Shown here: positions 7,801-17,433 of the stretch, one piece after another
Layout: each line of letters begins with the position of its first letter
Numbering within the stretch: the stretch's first letter is position 1
Source of the DNA: Bacteroidales bacterium
GTDB taxonomy: Bacteria > Bacteroidota > Bacteroidia > Bacteroidales > UBA1402
Assembly (NCBI GenBank): GCA_017464285.1
Contig: JAFUDT010000010.1
Span: forward strand, 1 to 64,000
Direction: 5' to 3'
Length of the DNA: 64,000 bases
Made by a program: the position numbers and the translations under genes
Notes under the pieces: model-generated
Databases searched by the model: none
What the model saw: only the letters and a program-made list of their open reading frames with translations
Told to the model about the DNA's origin: nothing

Positions 7801-9867
7801 TTATTGATGCTGTTCGCGCAGCAGGTCGTTGACAGTCTTGACAGGGTTGAAGGTGATGACGGGCACTTCGACAAAAACGGTGTTCCAATCGGACATGGCG
7901 CCGTTCCACAGGCCGGGCAGCTCGAGGGCCTTGAGCTCGCGCCCGTTCTTGGACTTGGAAGAAATGAAGCCTGTGTTATGATCGACATAGTCGGGCAGGT
8001 GGAACTTCTCGCCACGGTAATTCTTCAGGCTGCAGACCAGATCGACCGGGTTGAAATGCGTGCCGTTCTTGAACATGGCGGCCTTGGCCGGGTCGTTCTT
8101 GTCGATCTGCGAGCTTTCGAGTATCTGCAGCGAGATGCTGCCGTCGGCCTGCCGTACCAGGAAGGGGCCGCCGCCGGGTTCGCCCAGGTTGCGCACCATG
8201 CCGCAGACACGCATGGGCCGGTTGAGCTTGGCTTTGAGATAGAGCACCAGCTCGGCATCTTCCATGAGTTTGGTCTCCGGATGGCGGGTGCAGAGCTTCT
8301 GCTGCAGGAACTGGACAATCTCAATGACCTGTTCGTGGGTATATCGGCCGCTGTCGAGCAGTCTGAGGTAGTCGAAAGCCTGCTCTTGCAGGGAGACGAG
8401 CAGTCCGGCCAGCACTTTCTTATAGTGGACCGTGTCCGGCTTGATGCGGTCGGGCACTACATTGTCGATATTCTTGACAAATACGATGTCGGCATCCAGG
8501 TCGTTTAGGTTCTCGATCAGGGCGCCGTGTCCGCCCGGGCGGAACAGCAGCTTGCCTCCGTCGCGGAAGGGCCGGTTCTGCTCGTCGGCAGCGATGGTGT
8601 CGGTCGAGGCTTTCTGCTCGGAAAAACCGATGTGCAGCTGCACGCCGTATTTCTTTTCGATGTCGGGGCGGACGGCTTCCGTCTCCTGCTCGAAGAGCGC
8701 CCGGTGCTCAGGCGAGACGGTAAAGTGCAGGAATACGCGGTTATCCTTGTCGCGGGTATAGAGCGCCCCCTCGACCATGTGCTCGGTGATAGCCTTGCGG
8801 TTGCCGTCCTCGTAGCGATGGAAGCGGAGCAGGCCCTTGGGCAGGGCTCCGTAGTTGAGCCCTTCGCTCAGCAGCAGATTGCGGACAATCGTCCGGTAGG
8901 CTCCCTCGTCGGCCAGCTGGCGCAGGCTCTTGCCTTGGTTGCGCCGGCAGGCGTTGTCCAGTTCGGGAGCAAAGGCAAATTGCAGGCAGTTGTCGGCAAA
9001 CTTCTTCTCAAAATCGCTTTCCGGCATGTCATGGTTGCTGTCTATCCAGGCAAACAGGTCTTTGAACATACGGCTGGCGGCACCGGAGGCCGGCACGAAC
9101 TTGACGACTTTCCGCCCTGAATGCTGCAGATAGGCGTCCCAGCCTTGCAGCAGCCTGTCTTCCTGCTGAGCGGAGAAGGTCAGGATACTGCCGTCGGCAG
9201 TACTGGCCGAGGCCGTGATGTCGAGCCAGGGGAAGCCCTTTTCAAAACATTCCAGCTGGTCGAGCACCTGGGCCGTGGTCATGCCTTTGGCCCGGATCTG
9301 CCGGAAATCGGCTTCCGTGAACAGGTCGGCCGCTTTAAGGATGCGTTCGGCCACCTGCTCGGGTGTAAGACAGGATGTGTCGATCACCAGGTCGTAGTTG
9401 GACAGGTCACGGTAGTCGATGTCGTAGAATTTCCGATACCTGCGGGATTCCGATTCCTGGCGTTCGCGCAGGCTGTCGATGGTTTCCTGCAGGCTGGCCG
9501 TCGTGGGTTCGCCCGTGCGCTTGTGGTCGTTCATGACGCGCTCGGCGGCAATCTCCGGCCGGACGGTCAGGAAGACCTTCAGGGAACTGGGCACAAAGTG
9601 CCAGGCCAGCCGGGAATCCAGGATGTAGGTCTTGTCGCCGCTCTTGTCGGCTTCGATGTTGCGCAGAAAGTCGTCAATATACTTGTCTACATCGATGCTC
9701 GCTTCAGACATCTTGTTCATGTCCAAGGTGTTCATGCCTTTTTCGGCGGCCAGCTTGCGCTGGAGCGCGCCGGTGGAAAAGTATTCGTAGGGTTGCTTTC
9801 CGCAGATGATTCTGGCTACCGAGCTCTTGCCGCTACCCAGATCGCCGGTGATGGAAATATGTCTCAT
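7801..9867 (-). CDS. cytidylate-kinase-like / DUF4301 fusion protein
   Basis: A 688-residue protein with two domains. Residues 1 to about 170 form a small nucleotide kinase of the cytidylate kinase 2 type: P-loop GDLGSGKSS at residues 7-15, a FSTGALQRKLA segment that resembles the NMP-binding region, and an RERQESESRRYRKFYDID segment. From about 185 to the end it matches DUF4301, a Bacteroidota family with a nucleotidyltransferase-like look (FVPASGAASRMFK, LLFRPGGHGALIENLNDLDADIVFVKNIDN). The reaction is unknown; a sugar-nucleotide pyrophosphorylase role is my inference from the G-rich N-terminal loop and the GGHGAL segment. A longer frame exists, but the ATG at 9867 places the P-loop at the expected distance. 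It heads the nadC operon. Confidence 0.8.
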   Translation of the reverse strand: MRHISITGDLGSGKSSVARIICGKQPYEYFSTGALQRKLAAEKGMNTLDMNKMSEASIDVDKYIDDFLRNIEADKSGDKTYILDSRLAWHFVPSSLKVFLTVRPEIAAERVMNDHKRTGEPTTASLQETIDSLRERQESESRRYRKFYDIDYRDLSNYDLVIDTSCLTPEQVAERILKAADLFTEADFRQIRAKGMTTAQVLDQLECFEKGFPWLDITASASTADGSILTFSAQQEDRLLQGWDAYLQHSGRKVVKFVPASGAASRMFKDLFAWIDSNHDMPESDFEKKFADNCLQFAFAPELDNACRRNQGKSLRQLADEGAYRTIVRNLLLSEGLNYGALPKGLLRFHRYEDGNRKAITEHMVEGALYTRDKDNRVFLHFTVSPEHRALFEQETEAVRPDIEKKYGVQLHIGFSEQKASTDTIAADEQNRPFRDGGKLLFRPGGHGALIENLNDLDADIVFVKNIDNVVPDRIKPDTVHYKKVLAGLLVSLQEQAFDYLRLLDSGRYTHEQVIEIVQFLQQKLCTRHPETKLMEDAELVLYLKAKLNRPMRVCGMVRNLGEPGGGPFLVRQADGSISLQILESSQIDKNDPAKAAMFKNGTHFNPVDLVCSLKNYRGEKFHLPDYVDHNTGFISSKSKNGRELKALELPGLWNGAMSDWNTVFVEVPVITFNPVKTVNDLLREQHQ

Positions 9868-9940
9868 ATTGTCTTTGATTGATGCTGCAAATATACTTAA
9901 GTTCATTCCAACAGCCAAAACACCCGGATTCTCCGCCTGA

Positions 9941-11515
9941 CTATTCGCCCTGCTTTTCGGGAAGGGGCAGACAGTCCCGGAAACGCAGGTTCTCTGTCAG
10001 CGTACCTGCCGGCTGATAGAACACCCTGTTGTCCGGAGTGATGAATCGGATATTCTGGAATGTCAGGTTGCGCCCGTCAAGAATGTCGATGACTTGGTCG
10101 TCGCTGGTCAGCCGGCAGTCCTGGAGGCTGAGCTGGTTGACATCGTGCAGGAGCATGAGCCTGCGGCTTTGGGCTTTGACCCTCTGTATGCTGACATTCT
10201 GCGCTGGCGATTCGGGAATGCCGTTGATTTTGAGGAAATAACCGGCATTGCGGATATCCAGGTCGCGGATGTCGATGTTGCGGTATACGGGAGTGAACTG
10301 ATCGTGTGGCATGGGCACCCGCTGCGAGGCGTTGCCCACATAGACGGCCGAGCCCAGCATGTCAAAGGAGATGCCGGTGCCCACGTTGAGCATGGTGATG
10401 CGTTCGTAGTAAAGATGTTCTCCACCGCCACCACGGGGACGCCGGGTCTTGAAGCGGATGCCGACACTGGAGCCGTCAAACACGCAGTCATGTACATAGA
10501 CGTCGCGTATCATACCGGCCGTCTCGCTGCCGCAGGTCACTCCGCCGTGGCACTTGCGTGCCAGACAGTAGCGGATGACAAGGTTCTCCGTGGGACGGCC
10601 CACGCGCAGCCCGTCCTGTCCGCGTCCCGACTTGATGGTGAAACCGTCGTCGCCCGTATTGACCGTGCAGTATTCGATCAGGATGTTACGGCTGGATTCT
10701 ATGTCCATACCGTCGCCGCAGGCGACATGCCAGGGGGTTTCCGACTCGACGTTGACCCCGCGGATGATAACATTCTCGCAGTAGGTGGGCACGATGTTCC
10801 AGAAGGGAGAGCGCAGCAGCGACACTCCCTCGATGAGTACGTTGGTGCAGCTGACCGGGCCGATGAACGTCGGTGCGAAAATCTTTCCGTTGCCGCTCTG
10901 CCCGTCGAAGAAACGTTCAGTCGGTGGAGTATCATAGGGGAAATCCTGGTCGAAGTTGCCGTAATTGACCCAGGCGCTGCGCAAAGGAGCGTCCATGGGC
11001 GGGCCGACCAGCAGGCCGCCGCCTGTCACGGCGATATTGTCCTGTTCAAAAGCGTAGATCAGGGCACCGGCCGACATGCCTTCGATGCCGGCGCTGCGGG
11101 TGAAGACCGGGGGCATATAGTCTTTGACTTCACCGCTGAAGTTCAGGGTGACTCCTTGCGGAATATGCAGATTGACATTGCTTTTGAGGATGATGCGTCC
11201 GGTTGTCCATTCTCCTTGTGGAATAACCACCGTGCCGCCGCCCCGGGAACTGACCTGATCGACGGCTGCCTGGATTTTTCCGGTGACGAGCCTGGCCCTG
11301 TCGGCTTTGCCGAGTCTGACCCTTACCTGGTAGTCGGGGAAGGTGTTGCGCTGCAGCTGAGGCATGTCGAAGGGAGCAGTGATTGCTTCGATATCGGCGG
11401 GCATGGCTGCTGCTCCCACTTCATCGATTCCTTTGAGTGACTGGGCCGGGAGGCTCTGACCCAGGCTGAGACCAAGTGTCAGCAGGGACAGGAGACGGAT
11501 GAAATCGGTTTTCAT
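9941..11515 (-). CDS. secreted glycoside hydrolase family 28 enzyme
   Basis: A 524-residue protein with a signal peptide (about 1-24, ending AQS) and a right-handed beta-helix typical of GH28 polygalacturonases. The catalytic carboxylates are visible as DGMD (D271) and GDD (D289, D290); H323 in CHGGVTCGSE and the RFK at 354-356 fit the GH28 substrate motifs G-H-G and RIK. These enzymes hydrolyse galacturonic-acid linkages in pectin, and related members act on rhamnogalacturonan or xylogalacturonan. It is monocistronic, away from the other carbohydrate genes at 28-38 kb. Confidence 0.88.
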   Translation of the reverse strand: MKTDFIRLLSLLTLGLSLGQSLPAQSLKGIDEVGAAAMPADIEAITAPFDMPQLQRNTFPDYQVRVRLGKADRARLVTGKIQAAVDQVSSRGGGTVVIPQGEWTTGRIILKSNVNLHIPQGVTLNFSGEVKDYMPPVFTRSAGIEGMSAGALIYAFEQDNIAVTGGGLLVGPPMDAPLRSAWVNYGNFDQDFPYDTPPTERFFDGQSGNGKIFAPTFIGPVSCTNVLIEGVSLLRSPFWNIVPTYCENVIIRGVNVESETPWHVACGDGMDIESSRNILIEYCTVNTGDDGFTIKSGRGQDGLRVGRPTENLVIRYCLARKCHGGVTCGSETAGMIRDVYVHDCVFDGSSVGIRFKTRRPRGGGGEHLYYERITMLNVGTGISFDMLGSAVYVGNASQRVPMPHDQFTPVYRNIDIRDLDIRNAGYFLKINGIPESPAQNVSIQRVKAQSRRLMLLHDVNQLSLQDCRLTSDDQVIDILDGRNLTFQNIRFITPDNRVFYQPAGTLTENLRFRDCLPLPEKQGE

Positions 11516-11624
11516 AAATGTGGCTTTAGAATTTGAGCAAATATAGGGATTATTTTCGTTTCTCCGCCCCGACGGCAGCCATTTTTGTTTTGTGCCTGCA
11601 ATGTCTTCCTGATGGCAAATAAAT

Positions 11625-11656
11625 TTTGCGATTGAACCCGACTTACACTATCTTTG
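11625..11656 (+). promoter_or_regulatory. Bacteroidota-type promoter of the rsh gene
   Basis: TTTG at 11625-11628, 20 bp of spacer, then a perfect TAnnTTTG (TATCTTTG) at 11649-11656. Transcription would start near 11662, about 13 nt before the ATG at 11675. This places the in-frame TTG at 11654 inside the promoter and rules it out as a start. Confidence 0.7.
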
Positions 11657-11674
11657 TCCGGTAATCGGACAAAG

Positions 11675-13876
11675 ATGGAGACAAGTTTGCGCGAACGGCG
11701 CCGGATACTGACCTTATACCGTGAATTGTCACGCCTGACAAGGGGCTATATCCTGCCCGAACACATCAGGGCACTGAAAAGAATATGGGCCGAGGCCCTG
11801 CAGTCGGAGCGGGTGGTGCGTTCCGAGCAGAAGATCCATCCCCTAGAACACAGCCTTTCGACGGCCCTGATTCTGGCCAGGGAAGCCGGTATGCGCCGTT
11901 CGTCGGTCATCAGCGCCATCCTGTTCAACGACGACCTGCTCAGGGGGTTGTCCCTGGACGAGGCCGAGCGTGTTTTCGGCGCAGCCACGGCCAACATCCT
12001 GCGCGGCCTGACCCGGGCAGGCGAACTTTCGGGGCACGACAAAGCTCTTGAAAACGAGCATTTCAAGCATCTGCTGCTGTCCTTTGCCCAGGACGGGAGG
12101 GCCATTGTCATCCTCATTGCCGACTGCGTGAACCGGATGCGCCGCCTGGGAGACTATTCCGAAGAGCAGCAGGCTGAAATCGCCCACAGCGCCGGGCTGC
12201 TGTATGCCCCTCTGGCCCATCGTATGGGGCTTTATGCCATGAAGACCGAGCTGGAGGATCTGACACTCAAATACACCCAGCCGGCTGTTTTCGCGGAAAT
12301 CACCCGGAAACTGGCCGAAAGCAAGGCGGCGCGCGAAGCCTACATCAGCCGCTTTATCCAGCCGGTGCGAGATGCGCTGGCATCAGCCATAGATGTACCT
12401 TTCGAAATCAAGGGACGCACCAAGTCGGTGCACTCCATCTGGAACAAGATCAAAAACAAGCAGATATCTTTCGAGGATATCTACGACATATTCGCCATAC
12501 GCATCATCATCGATGCCCCGCCGCAGCGGGAAAAGTCGCTTTGCTGGCATGCCTTTTCGATCATCACCGACATGTACCAGTCTAACCCCGCCCGCACGCG
12601 TGACTGGCTGTCCATACCTAAGTCGAACGGCTACGAGTCGCTCCACACCACGGTGCTGGGGCCGGAGGACAAGTGGGTGGAGGTGCAGATCCGGACGGTC
12701 AGGATGAACGAAATCGCCGAAAAAGGTCTGGCGGCTCATTGGCGCTACAAGGGCATCAAGAGCGAAAAAGGACTGGACGAGATGCTGACGCATATCCGCG
12801 AGGTCATCGAAAACCACGATCCTCAGAGGACAGACGACTTCAAGATGAACCTCTACGACGATGAAATATATGTTTTCTCGCCTAAAGGAGAACTCTACAA
12901 GCTGCCCCAGGGGGCTACGGTGCTCGATTTCGCCTACGGTATCCATACGGCCCTGGGCAACCGCAGTGTCGGAGCCCGGGTCAACGGCCGCAACGTCCCC
13001 ATCCGCTACAGACTCAAAAGCGGCGACACGATCGAGGTTCAGACCGCTGCCAACCAGACTCCCCGGCAAGACTGGCTCAACTATGTGGTCACCACCAAGG
13101 CGCGCAACAAGATCAGGCAGACGCTCAAGGAGAACATGCAGAAGCTGGCCGAATTCGGCCGCGACAATCTGGTACGAAGGCTCAAGAACCGCAAGCTGGA
13201 GCTGGACGAGGCCTACCTCATGCGTCTGGTCAAGCGCTTCCGCCGCAAAAGCGTCACCGATTTCTTTGCCGAGATAGGGGAGGGACGGCTGGACACCAAT
13301 CAGGTCATCGAGGCTTATCTGGAAATGCTGGCCCAGGACAAGGGACTCTCTGTGACGGACAATACGGCCCTGTCGGCCAGTAATTTCGCTTTTGAGCCCT
13401 CTGAAGAACAACTCTCCGGCTCCCGGGAAGACGTACTGGTCATCGACCAGAATCTCAAAGGACTGGAATTCAAGCTGGCCAAGTGTTGCCACCCCATTTA
13501 CGGCGACGAGGTGTTCGGCTTTGTCTCGGTGACGGGGGGTATCAAGGTGCACCGTACCGACTGTCCGAATGCGCCGCAGATGCGCCAGCGTTATGGCTAT
13601 CGTATGGTCCGTGCCCGCTGGGCCGGTCAGTCGAAGGACTCCCAGTACGAGGCCACGCTGCAGGTCATCGGCAAGGATGATATCGGCATTGTCACCAACA
13701 TTACCTCCTTGATTTCCAAAGAAAATGATGTAAGCATGCGCAGTATCCGCATCGATTCCGACGACGGCTTGTTCTGTGGCTGGCTCACGGTCATGGTGCC
13801 CAATTCACGACAGTTGGACAGTCTCATCAAGAAAATCCAGACCGTCAAGGGAGTAAAGCAAGTGCTGCGTTCCTGA
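11675..13876 (+). CDS. RelA/SpoT-family (p)ppGpp synthetase
   Basis: A long RelA/SpoT homologue of 733 residues. The order is an HD-like domain (about 30-190), the synthetase domain (RTKSVHSIWNKIKNK, then IPKSNGYESLHTTV and VEVQIRT), TGS (VFSPKGELYKLPQGATVLDFAY), a helical and zinc-finger region (KCCHPIYGDEVFG), and a C-terminal ACT domain. The hydrolase site is damaged: H55 survives in IHPLEH, but the HD of LLHDxxED is replaced by FND at 84-86. The synthetase loop reads RTRD before WLSIPK, closer to the RxKD of bifunctional enzymes than to the ExDD of RelA. I infer a synthetase without hydrolase activity; a second SpoT elsewhere would be needed to degrade the alarmone. Confidence 0.92.
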   Translation: METSLRERRRILTLYRELSRLTRGYILPEHIRALKRIWAEALQSERVVRSEQKIHPLEHSLSTALILAREAGMRRSSVISAILFNDDLLRGLSLDEAERVFGAATANILRGLTRAGELSGHDKALENEHFKHLLLSFAQDGRAIVILIADCVNRMRRLGDYSEEQQAEIAHSAGLLYAPLAHRMGLYAMKTELEDLTLKYTQPAVFAEITRKLAESKAAREAYISRFIQPVRDALASAIDVPFEIKGRTKSVHSIWNKIKNKQISFEDIYDIFAIRIIIDAPPQREKSLCWHAFSIITDMYQSNPARTRDWLSIPKSNGYESLHTTVLGPEDKWVEVQIRTVRMNEIAEKGLAAHWRYKGIKSEKGLDEMLTHIREVIENHDPQRTDDFKMNLYDDEIYVFSPKGELYKLPQGATVLDFAYGIHTALGNRSVGARVNGRNVPIRYRLKSGDTIEVQTAANQTPRQDWLNYVVTTKARNKIRQTLKENMQKLAEFGRDNLVRRLKNRKLELDEAYLMRLVKRFRRKSVTDFFAEIGEGRLDTNQVIEAYLEMLAQDKGLSVTDNTALSASNFAFEPSEEQLSGSREDVLVIDQNLKGLEFKLAKCCHPIYGDEVFGFVSVTGGIKVHRTDCPNAPQMRQRYGYRMVRARWAGQSKDSQYEATLQVIGKDDIGIVTNITSLISKENDVSMRSIRIDSDDGLFCGWLTVMVPNSRQLDSLIKKIQTVKGVKQVLRS

Positions 13877-13887
13877 GCGCTTCCCGC

Positions 13888-14625
13888 TTAGAAGAACCAG
13901 GCCAGGCTCAGGCTCATGTTGCGGTTTTTCAGGCCGCTGAAGATATTGATGTCACGGTCGGTCAGGCGGCTTACCCGCTCCTTGAATTCCGAATATCCGA
14001 AATCGTATTTGGCCGTCAGCTGCAGCGAGCCGCTCTCGATGCCGGCGCCGATGCCCACCCCGTAGTCAAACTGGTGCAGGACGCCTTTGTAGCCTGTTTT
14101 TCCGTATTCGTCCACGATGTCCTTGTAGGCCTTGTAAAACTCAGAACAGTCGGTACTCTTGTCCGAGACCAGATAGGACAGGTAGGGCCCGCCCAGAATG
14201 AAAACCCTTCCCGTCTGGCCCAGTCGGATGCCCAGCTGCAGGTTGAGGGGAATCTCAATGTAGGCGGTCTGCAGGGTAATCTTGTTGGGAATGGGATTGG
14301 AGGATCCGATGGTGGAATTGTACAGGTTGACGACTGCGCTGCTGCCGTCGTTGGAGAGTTCTGCACCCTTGGTGATGAACAGCAGCTCGGGCTGGAAGGA
14401 AATAAAGTTGTTCAGGTTGAGCTGAACAACCAGTCCTGCCTGGTAGTTGAGTGCGTTTTGTATGCGGTCGATAAACTCCCGGCCTCCTTCGAAAGCCGTG
14501 ATGTTGGCTCCGGCCTTCAGTCCGGTACGGACCATGACAGGCCCCTGGCGATGCTTGCCTTGCGGCAGGACTGGCAGGGTGACCAACAGAGAGAATATCA
14601 GGCAAATAACAGAAATCTTTTTCAT
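13888..14625 (-). CDS. outer-membrane beta-barrel protein (PorT-like)
   Basis: A 245-residue protein with a signal peptide (about 1-21) and the alternating pattern of an outer-membrane beta-barrel. RTGLKAGANITAF is the usual opening strand of the Bacteroidota PorT/outer_membrane_beta-barrel family, LNNFISFQPELLFITKGAEL follows as a hairpin, and the protein ends in SLSLAWFF with a terminal phenylalanine. The function is unknown. Its own promoter lies at 14666-14697. Confidence 0.82.
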   Translation of the reverse strand: MKKISVICLIFSLLVTLPVLPQGKHRQGPVMVRTGLKAGANITAFEGGREFIDRIQNALNYQAGLVVQLNLNNFISFQPELLFITKGAELSNDGSSAVVNLYNSTIGSSNPIPNKITLQTAYIEIPLNLQLGIRLGQTGRVFILGGPYLSYLVSDKSTDCSEFYKAYKDIVDEYGKTGYKGVLHQFDYGVGIGAGIESGSLQLTAKYDFGYSEFKERVSRLTDRDINIFSGLKNRNMSLSLAWFF

Positions 14626-14665
14626 AGTCGATAGGTTTAGATGGCAGATGTAATTCTCAATGCCG

Positions 14666-14697
14666 CTAAGATAGTGTATTATTGGTAATTGAGCAAA
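14666..14697 (-). promoter_or_regulatory. promoter of the outer-membrane barrel gene
   Basis: On the minus strand TTTG (14697-14694) is followed by a 20-bp spacer and TATCTTAG (14673-14666), a two-mismatch version of TAnnTTTG. It lies 41 bp upstream of the ATG at 14625. Confidence 0.5.
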
Positions 14698-14818
14698 CGG
14701 AAAACGATTAGAGAAAAATTTCCGTATTGATGCATGATTTCTTCAGAATAATGCTTAATTTCGCGCCTGTTTTCAAGGACTGTTTTCCGAAGGAAAATCA
14801 TTGTATCAATCATACATT

Positions 14819-16192
14819 ATGACAAAACAAATCAACATCAAGAAAGGCTTGAATATCAACCTTCAAGGTCTTGCTGCCAAGGAAACGGCCACGGCTTCGT
14901 ACACTCCTCTGTACGCCGTCTCGCCGATCGATTTCCACGGCCTGCTGCCCAAGGTGGTGGTCAAGGAAGGCGATCCAGTCAAGGCAGGCACGCCTCTGGT
15001 CATCGACAAGAAATTCCCCGAGATCAATTTCGTCTCGCCCGTCAGCGGCGTGGTCAAATCGATAGTCCGGGGCGAGAAGCGCAAACTGCTCCACGTCATC
15101 GTGGAAGCCGACACCAAGACCGATTATCTGACCTTCCCCAAAAGGAATCCGCTGGAAATGACCGGAACCGAAGTCAAGGAAGCCCTGACGACAGCCGGCC
15201 TGTGGCCCTTCATCAAAAGACGTCCTTACGATTTGATGGCCAATCCGGATGCCCGGCCCAAATCCATCTTCGTACAGGGTTTCGACACGGCGCCGCTGGC
15301 TCCCGACTATGCCTACGTGCTGAAAGGCCATGGCAGCGAGGTTCAGACCGGTCTGGATGCCCTGACCCGTCTGACCGAAGGACCGGTCTATGTCTGCCTC
15401 CCCGCCGGGCAGGCCGCTCCCGAGCTGGAGAAGGCTCAGCATGTTGAATTTGTCCGCCTCAAGGGCCCGCATCCGGCCGGCAACGTCGGTGTGGCCATCA
15501 ATCATGTCGATCCCGTCAACAAAGGCGAAGTGGTGTGGACGGTCAATGCGCTCGACCTGGTGTTCTTCGGCCGCCTTTTCAGCCAGGGTATCGTCGATCT
15601 GACCCGTCTGGTGGCGCTGACCGGCCCGGCAGTCTGCCAGCCCGCCTATTATCTCTGCAAGCCGGGTATGGCTCTTTCCGCCCTGGTCGAAGGCAATGTC
15701 CACAAGGAAATCCCCCTTCGCTGCATCAACGGCAATCCGCTGTCGGGTGAACGTGTTGAAAAGGACGGCTTCCTGGGATTCTACAACTCGCAGGTTACCG
15801 TTTTGCATGAGGGCAGCGACGTACATGAGTTCATCGGCTGGGTGATGCCCCGACTGAACATGTTCAGTGCCAGCCGCACCTACTTTTCCTTCCTGCTCGA
15901 CAAACTGATGCCCAAGCGTCAGTATGATGCCGACACCCGTGTGCTGGGCGGCGAAAGAGCCCTGATCATGTCCGGCGAATACGACAAGGTATTCCCCATG
16001 GACATCCTGCCCGAGCGTCTGGTCCGCGCCTGCATCGTCAAGGATCTGGAAGACATGGAAGCGCTGGGTATCTATGAAGTGGCTCCCGAGGATTTCGCCC
16101 TCTGCGAATATGTCTGCACCTCCAAAATCGAGGTCCAGAAGGTGGTTCGGGAGGCTCTCGACCTGCTGAAGGCCGAAAACGGTGAAGATTAG
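14819..16192 (+). CDS. nqrA: Na+-translocating NADH:quinone reductase subunit A
   Basis: NqrA, 457 residues, the peripheral cytoplasmic subunit linked to quinone binding. It starts MTKQINIKKGLNINLQG, which aligns with known NqrA N-termini, and contains the barrel-sandwich hybrid region VKEGDPVKAGTPLVIDKKFPEI. The frame is open to a TTG at 14801, but the ATG at 14819 is the family start. First gene of a six-gene operon in the order ABCDEF. A candidate -7 element TAATTTCG lies at 14756-14763. Confidence 0.97.
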   Translation: MTKQINIKKGLNINLQGLAAKETATASYTPLYAVSPIDFHGLLPKVVVKEGDPVKAGTPLVIDKKFPEINFVSPVSGVVKSIVRGEKRKLLHVIVEADTKTDYLTFPKRNPLEMTGTEVKEALTTAGLWPFIKRRPYDLMANPDARPKSIFVQGFDTAPLAPDYAYVLKGHGSEVQTGLDALTRLTEGPVYVCLPAGQAAPELEKAQHVEFVRLKGPHPAGNVGVAINHVDPVNKGEVVWTVNALDLVFFGRLFSQGIVDLTRLVALTGPAVCQPAYYLCKPGMALSALVEGNVHKEIPLRCINGNPLSGERVEKDGFLGFYNSQVTVLHEGSDVHEFIGWVMPRLNMFSASRTYFSFLLDKLMPKRQYDADTRVLGGERALIMSGEYDKVFPMDILPERLVRACIVKDLEDMEALGIYEVAPEDFALCEYVCTSKIEVQKVVREALDLLKAENGED

Positions 16193-16216
16193 TATTAACA
16201 ATAAAACCATTAGACT

Positions 16217-17428
16217 TTGAAATCATTACGTAACTTGCTCGACAAACTCAAGCCGACTTTTTCCGAGGGCGGCCGTCTGTCGATGCTCAGGTCGGTCTTC
16301 GACGGCTTCGAGACCTTCCTCTATGTTCCCAACACGACTTCCAAGTCGGGAACGCATATCCATGACAGCGTGGATTCCAAGCGCGTCATGTTCTGGGTCG
16401 TCCTGGCCCTCGTTCCGGCCCTGCTGATGGGTATGTACAATACCGGCTATCAGCATTACCTGGTCACCGGACAGTCTGTCGGTTTCTTCCAGACCTTTTT
16501 CTGGGGTATGCTGGCCGTACTTCCCTGCGTCATCGTCTCCTATGTGGTGGGCCTGACCATCGAGTTTGCCGTTGCCCAGGTCAAGGGCGAGGAAATCCAC
16601 GAAGGTTTTCTGGTCAGCGGAATGCTCATCCCGCTTATCATGCCCGTCAACACTCCGCTGTGGATGGTGGCGCTGGCAACAGCCTTCTCGGTTGTCTTTG
16701 TCAAGGAAATCTTCGGCGGCACGGGCTACAATGTGCTTAACGTAGCCCTGGGTGCCCGTATCTTCCTGTTTTTCTCCTATCCCTCCAAGATGTCGGGCGA
16801 CAGTGTCTGGATTGCCCTGCGCGACTATTTCGGATTCGGTAAGGCTCAGGCAACGGTCGACAGCTTTACAGGCGCTACACCGCTGGGACAGGCTGCCGCT
16901 TCGGTAGGCAGCGACAGCATGACGCTGACCAATGCCGTCGGCGATCCGCTTTCCCTGTGGGACATGTTCCTGGGACTGATTCCGGGATCGATGGGGGAGA
17001 CTTCGACCCTGGCCATCCTGCTGGGTGGTCTGTTCCTGCTCTTCACAGGCGTGGCCAGCTGGAAGATTGTCGTATCGGTCTTTGGCGGCGGTGCCATCAT
17101 GGCTCTGATCCTGAATGCCTTTGCCGTTAATCCCTACATGGCCATGCCCTTCTGGGAACACTGGTGCCTGGGAGGCTTTGCCTTCGGTGCCTTCTTCATG
17201 GCCACCGACCCTGTGACGGCTGCCCGCACGGAGACAGGCAAATGGATCTACGGTCTGCTGGTCGGTATGCTGGCCATCCTCTACCGTGTGGTCAATCCGG
17301 CCTATCCCGAAGGCATGATGCTGGCCATCCTGCTGATGAACATTTTCGCCAAGCTCATCGACTACTGCGTGGTGCAGCAGAATATCAAGAAACGTATGAA
17401 ACGGGCTCAAGTGGCCATTAAAAAATAA
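16217..17428 (+). CDS. nqrB: Na+-NQR subunit B
   Basis: NqrB, 403 residues, about ten membrane helices; carries covalent FMN and riboflavin and forms part of the Na+ path. The flavinylation motif is TGAT at 218-221 (inside SFTGATPLG), so FMN should be bound through a phosphoester at T221. The start is a TTG at 16217: the following KSLRNLLDKLKP matches the conserved N-terminus and no ATG fits. It lies 24 bp after nqrA. Confidence 0.97.
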   Translation: MKSLRNLLDKLKPTFSEGGRLSMLRSVFDGFETFLYVPNTTSKSGTHIHDSVDSKRVMFWVVLALVPALLMGMYNTGYQHYLVTGQSVGFFQTFFWGMLAVLPCVIVSYVVGLTIEFAVAQVKGEEIHEGFLVSGMLIPLIMPVNTPLWMVALATAFSVVFVKEIFGGTGYNVLNVALGARIFLFFSYPSKMSGDSVWIALRDYFGFGKAQATVDSFTGATPLGQAAASVGSDSMTLTNAVGDPLSLWDMFLGLIPGSMGETSTLAILLGGLFLLFTGVASWKIVVSVFGGGAIMALILNAFAVNPYMAMPFWEHWCLGGFAFGAFFMATDPVTAARTETGKWIYGLLVGMLAILYRVVNPAYPEGMMLAILLMNIFAKLIDYCVVQQNIKKRMKRAQVAIKK

Positions 17429-17433
17429 GGACC

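Noticed and set aside
11654..11674. TTG start giving seven more residues for the RelA/SpoT gene
   Set aside because: It lies inside the perfect TATCTTTG element, so the ATG at 11675 is the better start.
14810..16210. A 466-codon open frame antisense to nqrA
   Set aside because: nqrA is certain by conserved sequence and operon context; the antisense frame has a random-looking composition.
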